From positions 2,453,461 through 2,517,460 of the forward strand of contig OX030964.1 of NCBI GenBank assembly GCA_943735955.1: a DNA stretch of 64,000 bases, read 5' to 3'. Of the stretch, positions 1 through 17,743 are shown one piece after another. Source of the DNA: Piscicola geometra (Eukaryota; Annelida; Clitellata; Hirudinida; Piscicolidae). How positions within the stretch are numbered: position 1 is the stretch's first letter; each line of letters opens with the position of its first letter. A program made the position numbers and the translations under genes. Below the pieces are notes generated by a model. The model was not told where the DNA came from, did no database searches, and worked only from the letters and a program-made list of their open reading frames with translations.

Positions 1-30
1 AATAAACCAAACATAAACTCCACTCCAAAG

Positions 31-5882
<5,852 letters not shown>

Positions 5883-6365
5883 GCTAGGAAGAGTCGTGCT
5901 ATGCCAGACGTGGTTGCTGGTTGTGTGTGTAGTACACTAATATCATCGCATAAATACTACTTTTAAATCATTGTTTTTTCCCTGGATGGCCATCAGGCCT
6001 TTATCTCAGAAAAACTTTTATATATCAACACAGAACATAGAGATCCCACTAAAATAACACTAACATGTCACAAATTCTGGATAAAATAGAGCACCATTAG
6101 ACTTTAATTACACTTTTTATTCTCTACACTTATCATATACGGAATTTTTCAACCTTCATGGAAAGGATGCTGAAACTGTGCAAAGACAGCTCAAGTTCAC
6201 ATCAACAAGTTTACGTGCGGATCAGTCTGATCTCCTTGCATGTATCGAACTGCAAGAACTCTTTTGTGCCACAAGCCTTCAGCCGACTAACATTATATGC
6301 TCGATGTTGCTCTGACTCTGCCAGTTACTCCATAAGATGCAGAAAGAGAAATTTCTAAACTTCGG
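5883..6365. other. downstream flank of the PTP gene, no gene seen
   Basis: AT-rich sequence after the PTP stop codon, presumably its 3' UTR and flank. No canonical AATAAA with a convincing context, and no coding frame with splice support. Confidence 0.5.
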
Positions 6366-7810
6366 CTTATTTAAATTCATTTTAGAACGACTTTATATGC
6401 TCGTCATTTGCAAAGCTTGTTTGAGAATATCTGCTACCAAAACAGCTACTTTTTCCAGCAAATGAAATGGTGAAAAAAATTCAACAAACTGATCGAAAAA
6501 TTATTTTGTTACTGAAAACACATCTAAATTTGTCGAAAAGAAATATTTTTTAAAATCATAGACTGTTTAGGATTTCCTATCAAACTTATTTTTCCTTTGG
6601 TTTAAAAATTGATGACGTTACTTTAATAATAATGCAACGTAGTTCGTCTTTTTCTTTTGTATCATTAATAAACTATATTAAATTCTTTTTTAATTATAAT
6701 TGGTAGTTTTGATTAAGTCCATTTACCGCCGCTACCCGAAAAAAAAAGTTAACATGAATTTTAAATTTAGACTTGCACTATATGGTTATAATAATAACTC
6801 AAGCAAAATTAAAAACAATTATTTCATAATTTTTAATGGGGCAAAATATTGCGAAAAAGCAGCGTGAGCGGGAAGTGTGACATTTTTTCCCAAAAAATAA
6901 AAATCAACATTCATTTACAAAATTCAGATTTGAATATTATTTTTATAAATTTCATAATACATTAACATTTAAATAATAAAAAAAATTTCATAATAAATAT
7001 TTTAATAAATGACTAGGCCTATCACGTCGAAGTTGCGAAAACGCAGCATTGATTTATAAATACATTGGAAACGTTTTAAAAGTAATTTTCAATGATAAAA
7101 AGTAAAATTTACTTATTAACTATATTTTCACCCTGAAATTGAAACTAAATTTTTATTAAAAAAACTAAAAGCATAATAAAAAATTGAAAAATGATTTAAG
7201 TAAAGAAAGATTATTTTGAGAAAAGATAAATGAGAACAAGAAAAAAAAGGTTCTAAATATAAAATTTCGGTTTATAAACTTTCATTTTAGGACGACTGTG
7301 TCTGCTCGTCGTTTGCAAAGCTTGTTTGAGAATATCTGCTCCCAAAACAGCTACTGCACTTCTCCTAGTAAATGAAATGGTGAAAAGATTTCAACAAACT
7401 GATCGAAAAATTATTTTGTAACTGAGAACACATCAAAATTTTGTTGAAACTAAATATTTAAAAAAATCATAGACTGTTTAGGATCTCATATTAAACTTAT
7501 TTTAAATATTTTTTCCCTTAGTTTAAAAAATGATGACATAACTCTAAGAATACTATGGAACTTAGTTTGTAGTTTTTCTTTTTTATCATTAATAAACTAT
7601 CTTAATTTCTTTGTTAATTATAATTGGTAGTTTTTATTTATCCCATTTACCGCCGCTACCCGAAAAAAAAGTTAATATGAATTTTACATTTAGAGTTGCA
7701 ATATATGGTTATAATAATAACTCAAGCAAGATTGAAAACAATTATTTCATAATTTTTAATGGGCAAAATGGTGAAAAAACGCAACGTGAGCGGGAAGTGT
7801 GATATAATTC
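6366..7810. repeat. tandem duplication, period about 910 bp
   Basis: The segment from about 6366 to 6890 recurs from about 7280 to 7805. Shared landmarks are GCAAAGCTTGTTTGAGAAT (near 6410 and 7317), TTACCGCCGCTACCCG (near 6724 and 7647) and GTGAGCGGGAAGTGTGA (ends near 6882 and 7802). Neither copy has a long open frame. The spacer between them is a copy of the dispersed hAT-like repeat. Confidence 0.8.
6877..7265 (+). mobile_element. dispersed AT-rich repeat, hAT-like MITE family, partial copy 1
   Basis: From GTGTGACATTT through GAAGTTGCGAAAACGCAGCATTG this matches the segments at 8140-8340 and 16645-16870 almost base for base, including TTCATTTACAAAATTCAGAT and GACTAGGCCTATCA. This copy lacks the GGTTGCGCCCCTG end seen in the other two. 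Confidence 0.7.
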
Positions 7811-8139
7811 TGTGCAGTAAAAAAATCATAAATAAATTGATTCAAACCACATTTATAAAACAGAAATAAATTTCAGTTGCAAATAGTTTGATAAAATTAT
7901 GAATTCTAATTATTTTATTAGTTATAATAAAAATTATTATAATTTTAATTACAACAAAGCCAAATATTTAACGTGAATTACAACAGCACTCATAAACTGT
8001 CGTGCTAATTCAAAGACGACACTGACGATGAATTTATCTTTATTATAATTTTATATTCAATCTATGAGAAGCAACAAAATTTTATTTTCTCAATAAAAGC
8101 TTCAAGTGTGAAGCATTTGCGGTTTGGATTTTTTTTTTA

Positions 8140-8715
8140 AAACATTCATTTACAAAATTCAAATTATAATTTTAAAGTTATAAATTTCATAATACATTAA
8201 AATAATAATTTTATTATTTTCATAATAACTATTGTAATGAATGACTAGGCTTAATAAAAATCATATGATATCATGTTACTTCAAAGTTGCGAAAACGCAC
8301 CATTGATTTTTAAATGCATTGAAAACGTTTTAAAAGTTATTTTAAATAAGAAAAATTTAATTTAAGTATTAACAATCTTTTCACCATGAAATTAAAACTA
8401 AATTTGTATAAAAATCATAAAATCGAACGAAAAAATTGAAAAATTATCTAAGCAAGGAAAGATTGTTTTGAGAAAGTTTAAATGTGAAAAGGAAATAAAA
8501 GATTATAAATAAAAAAATTGAAATTTAACTTATAAAATTTAAATTTCAAATTTATTGTACAAAAAATGTGAAAAAACTCGGTATTAAAACAGCAAGAAAA
8601 TATAAAAATTGAAGTTGCAAAAACGCAACAGTGGCGTTAAATTGGTTAAACAATTAATTTTTTAAAAACTAAAGTTGAGCTTCGCCTCCAGCATTTTTTG
8701 CTGGTTGCGCCCCTG
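8140..8715 (+). mobile_element. dispersed AT-rich repeat, hAT-like MITE family, copy 2
   Basis: It shares TTCATTTACAAAATTCAAAT, GTTGCGAAAACGCA and AACTAAAGTTGAGC with the copy at 16645-17216. Both copies stop at GGTTGCGCCCCTG, whose reverse complement CAGGGGCGCAACC resembles hAT terminal inverted repeats. The opposite terminus is not visible, so the superfamily assignment is inference. Confidence 0.65.
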
Positions 8716-9813
8716 ACTCTGAGAAAAGCTACGTCATCTTCAAGAACGCGAATTGCCATGCTATTGTTACGTTGGCATTGTTTATTCTTACGTAAATACC
8801 TGAAAAATCGAAAGCTGCACGCACACACGATGCATGCTTGTTAGAAGTCGCACTAGGTAACCAATCTGACTGGGTACCCGTCGGGAACGGGATGGGACCG
8901 GAAATCAAAATTCTGATGACCGTCATTGGATGTTCACTGGAAAGAATAGATGAAATGAAAAACATGTAACACAATTGTAAACTCATGTATTATTACGAAA
9001 AACTTTTTGATACCAGAATTAATCTCTTTTCCAAGCTGGAAACAGATGAACTAAATTAGTTTCATCGATTAAATCTTTTAAAAAAATTCTATTAACGTTC
9101 TAGTGAATCAAACAATGGCATGTTTTTCAAGCTCATTTCTTTTGAATGATACTTTTAAACTAATGAGTTTTCAGATTTTTGTATACATTTAAAGGATTTT
9201 CCACAAAGATGTATTTTTTAATGGTTCTTTGCTGATGCTTAGGAGTTTTTAAATATGTAAAACAATATTTCAAACATGATAAAAAAGCTTTAGATTTTCA
9301 AAACCCAATCATGAGACATTTAAATCGATGGAACTTTGTGCGTCTTTTATTATACAGATTAAAACATGAGCTTAAAAGAGACCAGGCAAGAACAGCAATG
9401 CTAGAAGGGTTATTATTTCATTTACAAGTGATTTATAGCACTCGATTTAGTCAATTTTAATGTATAAATATATTGGGGACAGAAAATTCATAAATGACAT
9501 TGATGGTTTAGCTGTAAGTGAAAACAGTATCAAATGGCTGTTTGGTACTATCAAAAAACCGAAAAGGAATAGAGAAAATTGGTTTAAAGCTTTACTGGAG
9601 TGCCACAGAAGTGTTCAAGACTATGAGAGACTGACTGTCTGACTGAATGTATAATCAAAGCACTCGAGTTTTAAAATAAATAATGAAAGTAAGTTATGGA
9701 AGGAGACAAAGCATGTAATTCATGAATGTAACGATAAATAGAAGTGAATGAAGAGAAAAGAATATATGATGAAGACAATGACTTTATAGGTCATAAAAAA
9801 TCTATAAAAAAAA
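8716..9813. other. no gene identified; two short open stretches
   Basis: A G+C-richer patch at about 8800-8970 is open on both strands for roughly 55 codons, and 9460-9642 is open for 60 codons on the plus strand. Neither resembles a family I recognise. They may be remnants of an old gene or mobile element. Confidence 0.4.
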
Positions 9814-10474
9814 TTACTCCTCATATCCGAGGTAGTAGTCCCACAATTCATCCTGGACGAGAACACTCCTGCTGTCGCTGGCACTGAGGATGCACTCTCC
9901 GGAGCTCGAACGACTGGCAGACCAGCAACCTTCCATGCTGAAACACTCCAAAGTGCACTCCAGACCATTCTTCTTTGCCAGTCTGGCCATTTCGAAGTTG
10001 CTCGCCACTCGGATGCTCTCTTGATCTCAACTACAAACGCTTCAATCTCGCATATTGTGAGATAACCAGGGGATGGTACAGACTGCTGCACGATCAGGTA
10101 TTTGGAGAGGGGGATGGGAGGAACGCAATACACCGTGAAGGGACCAGTTCCATTAATAGTATTCGGGTATTGGGCGCATATATGGTACGTCCCTCTGACC
10201 ACACTCCCGCCTCCGTAGTCGCTCGTGGAAAGGCCTACGATGAAGCGGTCTAATCGTCTGTAATTATTATTTCTACCAAAAATGGAAACCTTCCCAACGA
10301 TGTAGAAGTTCTGCATGTCGCAAAGCCACCAGGTTCCTACGGCTTCCGTGTGAGAGCACGAATGGATTTCGAGGGATGGACTATAGTTGCCATCCACCGC
10401 GTAACTGGCGTTCAGGGTGAAATAAGTGCTGCCTTGTCTGGCAGGCTTGTTCAAGAGGATGTTGAACGAGGAAA
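9814..10474 (-). CDS. F-type lectin (fucolectin) plus PAN-like domain, terminal exon with a frame break
   Basis: An acceptor CCCAG lies at 10475-10479. The exon then opens with an F-type lectin domain: NILLNKPARQGSTY, AVDGNY, SHTEAVGTWWLCDM, YRRLDRFIVGLS and GYLTICEIEAFV. The His-Arg ligand region is kept, but the paired Cys typical before RLxxF is replaced by Asn. A second frame continues with a PAN/apple-like Cys pattern (CTLECFSMEGCWSAS, GECILSASD) and a stop at 9814. The lectin frame fails near 10016-10026, where an extra AG within AAGAGAGC would account for the shift; sequencing error or recent decay are both possible. Upstream exons, including a signal peptide, were not identified. F-type lectins are usually secreted, fucose-binding immune proteins. 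Confidence 0.75.
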
Positions 10475-11255
10475 CTGGGAGAGCAAATGTTTTTGCATGG
10501 AATTAGAATTTTAAAATTAGTAAAGGACAAAAAGCTTTACATTTGTTACTTATGTTTCGGGATAAAAAAGTGCTGGTTGTTTTGGTTGAGTGTTGAAAAT
10601 TTATTCATTTTAAAATATATTCTCGTTTTTGAAGTTTTATTAAAAACTTACAATTCATCGAAGAAAAGCTCTGCTGACAAACGACGATAAACAAAAAAAT
10701 ATTTATTGTTCTTTTGCCATTCACATCAAGCAACATTGTGTCTGCATCTCTTTCAAGCATGTGTTAAACAGGTTTATATACGCACGCATCTGTGCACAAT
10801 AGACATTTTTTTCATATTTTTAATATTTTCGCTTCAATATACAAAAAATACGCCAATGTATATTTGGGTGCATTGTTTAATTCTCATTAAGTCTTAAATC
10901 TCAAATCTCGGGTGCTTGCATAGGATTGATAGGTTTAAGAATAAATAAAAAACGACATTAGAGAAAATGTAGGATGTAAACAAGAACATTGTTTTAGACT
11001 TTCTAACAGCGGTAGCTCTAAAAAATTATTATTTGAACAATAACTGTTACACGATCTTTAATTTTTGCACAATAAATAAATAAATTAATTTTTTTAGCCT
11101 ACAAGTTTTAGGACGGATAAAAGACTAAAGATTGTGTTCTGTTAATAAATTTCAACTTGAAAAAAGACTCATTTCATATATTTATTTATTTAAACATATG
11201 TTCATTTACATGAATAAAAATATCACTTAAAATCTTCAATGAGATGGATCACAGT
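10475..11255. other. intron or upstream flank of the lectin gene, no exon resolved
   Basis: This should hold the 5' exons or promoter of the minus-strand lectin gene. I found no signal-peptide exon with a matching phase. The sequence is AT-rich with scattered short open frames. Confidence 0.4.
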
Positions 11256-11263
11256 ATCTAAAT

Positions 11264-11905
11264 TTATTTGGTTAGCGGCTGCCATTTTGGCAGCCGCTCA
11301 AATAAATTTGTAGAATAAACGGTTTTGGGTATAATATATTAAAATTTTAGAATCTTAAGTCTAAATAAAAATTAAATTAAATTAATTAGAATGTTTTTAG
11401 TGCGAATGTTGGTTGTTTTGTAATCTGTCGAGAATGGCCGCAGCAGACCAAGATGACCGCAGCGAATCAAGTGAGCTGCGACATAAAGGAGAAAGCCTTC
11501 CATAGCAGCAGCAGTACCAGCGTTGGCAAGGACTTCTCCTTCACCCTCTTTCGCAGCCTCGGCACCAGTGGCAAGACAGAAAATTGAGAAGAATGATGAT
11601 TGTGTTTTGTTGTTTTGAGGATGATGTGGTGATGATTGTGCTCTGGTATGAGTGTTGGTATTGTGGGGATGATTGAATTTTTATTTATGGTGATAGTGAT
11701 TTTTTGGCGGTGATTGTCATGGTGGTGTGGGTGAGGTTGGATTATTGAGGTTGATTGTTTGTTTATATATATATTTAAATTTATATATATACATATGTTG
11801 GTAGTGGTCTAAAAACCGTTTTATTTAACAAATTTATTTGAAGAGCGCTTTTGTTCAATTAGTAAAGGGCGCTATACAAATCATTAGTGATTAATTGATT
11901 TTTCT
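11264..11905 (+). mobile_element. foldback MITE/SINE-like element, copy A (full length)
   Basis: The left end is a hairpin, GCGGCTGCCA-TTT-TGGCAGCCGC, at about 11275-11297, followed by CAAATAAATTTGTAGAATAA and CGGTTTT. The right end carries the inverse, AAAACCG...TTTATTTAAC-AAATTTATTTGAAGAGCGC, then a second hairpin (AGCGC...GCGCT) and a TGATTAATTGA tail. So it has terminal inverted repeats of about 40 bp plus end hairpins. The body contains a G+C-rich block (AATGGCCGCAGCAGACC). Copies occur at 38045-38480 (+) and 45100-45735 (-). There is no coding capacity. Confidence 0.75.
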
Positions 11906-12029
11906 GGCCTGTTGAATGGTGAGGATCATCTCATTTTAGCCTGAACTTTTTGTACTTTTAACTCCAATTTTTTCCAATAAATTGCATAATTTTTCCTCTA
12001 TAGTCTGGCTTATATCTATGTAGAGACTG

Positions 12030-12905
12030 ACTGAAACAGATATTTTTAATTCGGCCGAAACCGAAACCGAAATTAAACCAAAATTGAAATTAAATTTTTG
12101 GCCTAAACCGAAACCGAAGCCGAAATTTTTCTCAACTTTTATTAAAAATAAAAAAATAGTATTTAACGATGACAATGCTAGTTTAATAAGTAAATCCAAA
12201 CAAACGGATATTTTAAGCCAAAAAACAACAGTTTTAAGCAAGAATATCTAGAATTCCAGATGTTTGTATATGTCTTACTCGAACAATTAGTCTTATGACA
12301 ACCATAAATCAATCAACCACAATATCTAATAGATATCTAATAGAGATGAGAATCGAACCCAAACTTAATAGTTCGAGTTCGATTGAGAATATACATATAA
12401 TTACTTTCGTCAATTACATTTTTTTAAACAAACGTTGTTAAAAATAAAATTAACTTAAAATAAGTTTTTTTAAATATCATCATTGAACGTATGCCAATTA
12501 ACGTAAATTTCAATACAATGGTTGTTGTTCCAGATGCTTGTATATGTTATTCGAACAATTAGTCTAATGACACCCACAAATCAATCAACCACGGTATCTA
12601 ATAGATATCTAATAAAAATGAGAATCGATCTCAAACTTAATAGTTTGAGTTTGATTGAGGATACACAGATATATTCGATAAACTACATAAATAAATAAAA
12701 ATTTCGGTTTTTCGGTAAATATGATATCTATTTTGGCCGAAACCGAAGTTAAACCAAAATTATAAAATTAGTTTCGGCCGAAACCGTAAATTTGACAAAA
12801 TTGTACATTTTCATTCGACTGAAACCGAAAAATTGCCGAAACTAAGAAAATTGACAATTTCGGCGCCAAAACCGAAACCGAACCGAATTTAGGTCGGTCT
12901 CTATA
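12030..12905. repeat. CCGAAA-rich degenerate repeat with internal tandem duplication
   Basis: Both ends are rich in CCGAAACCGAAA and its variants (12050-12120 and 12725-12895). The interior contains a duplication of about 275 bp: 12255-12420 and 12530-12690 share GAACAATTAGTCT, AATCAATCAACCAC and TATCTAATAGATATCTAATA. No coding potential. Confidence 0.7.
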
Positions 12906-13434
12906 CCTATATAATAAGTAGCAAAGTTATTTAATAAGTAACATATAAAAAACCACTATAAATATTCAATTCAAATCACATAAATTAGCATTACTTCCGT
13001 CAACTTTTGGGGCTTTACATTATTGAAGTCAACTGAAAAAAAATTAATGTTAGTCTCGTTACTAGACTCTAGTGATACCCTCATTTTCTCATGAGCTGAA
13101 CTAAAAGTTAAAGCCTATAACTTATTTGACATTAAATTAACTTCTTTTCCTACTGGTCCCAGCCTGATTTTTTCTCTCATCTGGCAATGATTCAACTTTT
13201 GAGACTTCCATGCTTTTCAAAATTATGTGTAGAATCTATAGCAATTCAAAATGAGTAATTTACCAATGAACAAACTTTTCTTAAAGCTGTAGAGCCTTTC
13301 TCAACTTCAAAATGTATAGTTTAGTTTAGGGAGTTAGAACCACGCAGGTCTTTATAAATAAATATAAAATAATATAATATTTAACTAATATAATACTTCA
13401 ATGAATACATTAACTAATTCAATAATCATTTGTG

Positions 13435-13622
13435 TGAACGGGTAGCCGAGTCGGTAACGACTCTTGGCTTGACCAATAATAAAAGGTCGTAGGTTCAAGT
13501 GCAACCAATGCCCTAGAAACCTTAAGGCGCAAATGAAAATATGCAGCATAAGTGGCCTGGAAGCCCGTTCGGGTTATACGCCAATATAAAAATGCATGTC
13601 ATTATTATTATTATTATTATAA
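13435..13622 (+). mobile_element. tRNA-derived SINE with (ATT)n tail
   Basis: The head has a polymerase III box A (TAGCCGAGTCGG, about 13443-13454) and a box B-like GGTTCAAGTGC about 50 bases later. The body runs to ATAAAAATGCATGTC and ends in (ATT)n at 13598-13621. The promoter pair with a non-tRNA body and a simple-repeat tail is typical of SINEs. It abuts the duplicated PTP exons. Confidence 0.7.
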
Positions 13623-14216
13623 TTATAAAAGATAATAATCTCTGTCAGTGCTGGAGTGGGAAAGACGGGCACCAAGGTTGCCATGGACATTCTGCTGGAG
13701 GAGGGCAAGCAGACAGGCTTTGTGGACCCTCCCACGTGTCTGAGGCAGTTGAGAAGACAACGCAACAAGATGGTCGAGACGGAGGTAGGTGGTGGTGCTT
13801 TGTAGATGCCATAGGGAATATTCGTGTGTTGTGATATATAAATATAAAGGTTAACTTTCTGTTAGAAATCTAAGAACGAAAACTTGTAGAATTCGTTTAG
13901 GAATTCCAATGTTACAAGTATTCCTCCCCAGGATCAGTTCCTCTTTTGCTACCGAGTGTTGGCGGCGTGGACAAAGATGGGAGACACTACGGTGTTCAAG
14001 AGAGGCGGTGGAGAGTTGAAGCACTTCATGAGTCAGAGCAACCTCCACAGCGCCTTGCAGAAGCAGATTCAGGTGCTCTCAGAAGAGGCTTGATTGAAAG
14101 TGCTTTGAAGTTTCTTCATAAAATATCTGCACAAAACTTTAAGCTCAACCGCAAATAAATACTCTGCAGATAAATTGTTCAGTTTTAAATTACGTTTAAT
14201 AACATTATTTATGAAA
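13623..14216 (+). pseudogene. duplicated PTP exons, copy 2
   Basis: A near-identical duplicate of PTP positions 3430-4050, in the same orientation about 10 kb away. It carries the P-loop exon (13649-13784, starting SAGVGKTGTK) and the next exon (13932-14072, DQFLFCYRVLAAWTKMG) with the same splice sites and intron. GRTGT has become GKTGT. No other PTP exon lies nearby, so it cannot encode a complete domain. It is either dead or a cassette spliced to something outside the window. Confidence 0.75.
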
Positions 14217-14458
14217 CAAGATGGTCGAGACGGAGGTAGGTGTTGGTTTTTGTAGATGCCACGGGAAATAGTCCTTAATTATGATATATAAATATGAAAG
14301 TTACTTTATAAATTTGGAAATGTTGGAAATTTGAAATCCAAAACTTTTAAAAATCGTTTACCGATTTTCACTTTTACAACTTCACCTGAACAGGATCAGT
14401 TTCTTTTTTGCTACCGAGTGTTGGTAGCGTGGACAAAGATGGGTGACACTACGGTGTC
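14217..14458 (+). pseudogene. duplicated PTP exons, truncated copy 3
   Basis: It begins inside the P-loop exon at AAGATGGTCGAGACGGAG, directly after the end of copy 2. A diverged intron and the start of the following exon (DQFLFCYRVLVAWTKMG, about 14395-14455) follow. It breaks off mid-exon into an (ATT)n run at about 14456-14486. It is clearly non-functional. Confidence 0.75.
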
Positions 14459-14744
14459 ATTATTATTATTATTATTATTATTATTACAAAAATTTAGTTA
14501 TTTAATTTATAAAACCACTAAAATTCATGTTTACTTTTATTTTATTTATTTATTTTATTCATAGCTAACCTAAATAAGATTGATAGGATGTAAATCTGAA
14601 GATGTAGTGAAGAATTAAACAACGCGCGTCGCGACACACCGGGATAGAGTACACAACTTTTAAATTTTAAATTTTAAACTAAATAATGATTTTTCTAATT
14701 TTTCACAAAATTTGATAAATTAAATTAATTTATAAAAGTTATAG

Positions 14745-15195
14745 CAATTCATATCTCAAATTAAATGTTTGACGTTTGCGCCAGTTGTCAATAGCATCAT
14801 CGATGAAACTTCTTCAATTCGTTCCAGACGGTAATCAGTCGCTCCTTCAGTCCATTGACGTTGTGATTTTGGTTTGGTAGACCCGCTGCTTCATTTCTTC
14901 CCAAATTTTAAAGTCAATGGGGTTAAGATTTGGAGTGTTTGGAGGCCATAGATTTGGGATAATGAATGCAAGTGTTTCTTGCTTTAACAAGCTGACTGTC
15001 TGGCGCACCATCTTGCTGGCAGACGAAAAAGTTACCTGAAATGTTTCTTATCACAGACAGTAGCTTTTCTTTCAACAGCACATCTCTGTGATATGCGCCA
15101 TTAATTTTAACTCAAGGCGCCAAAAAATCAGATGCGTTCGGCCAAGCTTTGACACGACTACAGAAACCATCACCGACTGGCTGAAAGTTGAACGC
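14745..15195 (-). mobile_element. mariner/Tc1-type transposase relic
   Basis: On the minus strand, in broken frames, successive motifs match IS630-Tc1-mariner transposases: MVSVVVSKLGRTHLIF, NGAYHRDVLL, QQDGAPDSQLV and WPPNTPNLNPIDFKIWEEM. The order and spacing match the catalytic core around the second and third acidic residues. Several frameshifts and stops separate them, so it is inactive. Confidence 0.75.
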
Positions 15196-16644
15196 GTTTG
15201 CAACAGAGAAAAATTTTATAAAATAAATATAAAAAGTAACGATTTTAACATTGAAAACCTAAATAAAAAAATTTAAATTTTTATAAAATCGAAAAGTAAA
15301 AATATTTTGTGTTTTATAAAATGGGTTTTTTTTCTTATTTTACACTTTAAGTTTCGTTAGATAAAAGTACTGCATATTAAAGATATAAATTCGATATAAA
15401 TTTTAGGAAATCTTATTCCTCATTTTTTTCTGAGCAAAATAGTGAAGAAAATTGAGGATCGATTAATATTCGCTAAAGTTACAAACATATATACAGTGGC
15501 ATGTTTTTTTTGCCCACAGTGTACATTTCCAGGCGCAGATCTAAAGGGTGTCAGAAGGAAGTACAAAAATTTTGTTTGAATTCTGTCCTACTCACAATAA
15601 ATTAAAAAAATAAAAATATGAAGTGGAAAATATTCAGCACACGCTCTCTTTCTTTTTATTTCGGCTGCTCCCATCAGGGGTTTCCAAATGTTTCTTCTAC
15701 TCACTTTCTTCATATTTTCTCTCATCACATCCATGTCTTCTTTTTCCTCTGACTTCTCCTGCATTCTGTTTCTGTGATAATACTTATTCGGAATTTCTTT
15801 TCTTCTAGCTTCATCGATCGTTGGTATAAATTCTTTATTTTTAAGTATTTAAACCTATTCATCATTTAATGGACAATGACTTTCACTAATGTTTTGTAGA
15901 CAATTCAAGAGGCACGCAACAAGCGAAAAATGATACAGGAGAGAATGAAATATTAAGAGTTTTAATAATACTTAAAAAAATAAAGCATAATAAAAAGGGA
16001 TATATGACTTCTATATACATTATAGTGAGCTTTTCAAGTCAAATGCATGTAAAAAAATAGTTTACAAAATGTTTATCGATTAAGAAAAACATTTAAAAAA
16101 GGTTTTTGAATTACAAAAGAGTTTTTTCAATGGAATACGTATGACAATTATTTAAAAAATAGAAGTTGTACAAAATTTTTACAAAGAATTTTTGAAAGTT
16201 TCAAAAAAAGTGAATAGTAACTCGAGAAGTACTTTTTATTGTCTCCATTTCAAACTATGTATTCTGTAGTTAAGTAACTAAAGAATATAAAATAGAGTTG
16301 ATGGTAGCTTCAATGAAATCGGACTGTGGTCTTTTTTTATTCAGACTCCCATTTCGGTTCCAAGTTTTTTGACCCATTCCCGCTTGTCTTCAGAATGTTA
16401 ATTCCAGTTTCATCCTTCTCCAGCAACTTAATTCGGTCCCAACCCGTTCCAGAAAAATGTATTTGAATGAGTTAGAGTTTATTTAAAGAAAAATTCAGAA
16501 CTATTAACTAGCTATAGAAAATTAAACTTATTACCGTAAAATAATAATATTTTCGAATAATTTTAACCTTAGACCACTTAATTTTTTTAAAACTTTTGTC
16601 GGACGTAATTGATTCATACTAATAAGATGCGATTCCACACCAAA
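15196..16644. other. AT-rich stretch, no gene identified
   Basis: Short open frames only, with no splice-supported exon, RNA gene or clear repeat unit. Confidence 0.4.
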
Positions 16645-17216
16645 GTGTGACATTTGTTCCCAAAATATAAAAATCAAAATTCATTTACAAAATTCAGATT
16701 TTAATATTATTTTTATAAATTTCATAATACATTAACATTAAAATAATAATGAAAATTTCATAATAAATATTTTAATAAATGACTAGGCCTATCATGTCGA
16801 AGTTGCGAAAACGCAGCATTGATTTATAAATACATTGGAAACGTTTTAAAAGTTTTTTTAAATAATAAAAAATAAACTTTAATTATTAACTATATTTTCA
16901 CCCTGAAATTAAAACTAAATTTTTATACAAAAAACTGAAACCATACGAAAAAACTGAAAAATTATTTAAGCGAGAAAAGATTATTTTAAGAAATGATAAA
17001 TGTGAACCGGAATAAATGGTTATAAATATGAAAATTAAAATAAAACTTGTTAGATTTTAACATTTCTAAATTTTTGTAAAAAAATGTTAAACAACTCGAT
17101 ATTAAAACAGAAAAAATATATAAAAATTGACGTTGCGAAAACGCAACAGCGGCGGTTTTTTAACATTTTATACTAAAGTTGAGCCCCTTCAGCATTTTTG
17201 GATGGTTGCGCCCCTG
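16645..17216 (+). mobile_element. dispersed AT-rich repeat, hAT-like MITE family, copy 3
   Basis: It is homologous to 6877-7265 at its start and to 8140-8715 throughout, including GTTGCGAAAACGCAACAG and the terminal GGTTGCGCCCCTG. The 3' end is sharp and the same as copy 2, which defines the element boundary. Confidence 0.65.
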
Positions 17217-17731
17217 AAGATAGGTGGAGGTAAGTGAGTGAGAGAGTAAGAAAGAGTGAGTGAAGGGAGTTGACAAACTCCTTTGATAGAAAGTCTATAG
17301 TCCTTAGAAAAATTATTAGTTGATAACTGAAACAGTTTCTGTAGTAATGCTTTCATCACAATTATCATCATCATCATCATCAGCAGCAGCAACATCAGGA
17401 TCCTGTGACGTTGGTGAGGTTGGTTTGCATGGTGAGCTCTCCATGGGGGCGTTGGGAAACCGAGGACCCTAAATACAGTGAGTCAAACGGCACGTGAAAT
17501 ACATCTTACAAGGCGTTTTTCTCAAAAATATTGAATTTTGAACTTCACCTTTGCCATTATTGAACGCTGTAGAGCTGCAAGACTGGCAAGAGCTCATGAT
17601 CTCTACAGAGATCTGAATCGTGAAAAGAAGTCAATTGCTCAGACAAAAAACCGACATGGGCAGAAAACACAGGCAGAGAAGGGAAAGTGAATGGTATCTG
17701 CCGTGTATTTCCCAGAGAGGGTGAAGACGCT
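17217..17731. other. left flank of the 9-kb element, no gene identified
   Basis: This includes short (TCA)n and (GCA)n runs near 17360-17395. A 66-codon minus-strand frame has no family resemblance I can name. Confidence 0.4.
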
Positions 17732-17743
17732 GGATTCGCGGGA

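Noticed and set aside
13541..13834. Separate 97-codon gene over the duplicated PTP exons
   Set aside because: The frame is not the conserved one; the PTP frame there is AGVGKTGT..., in another phase.
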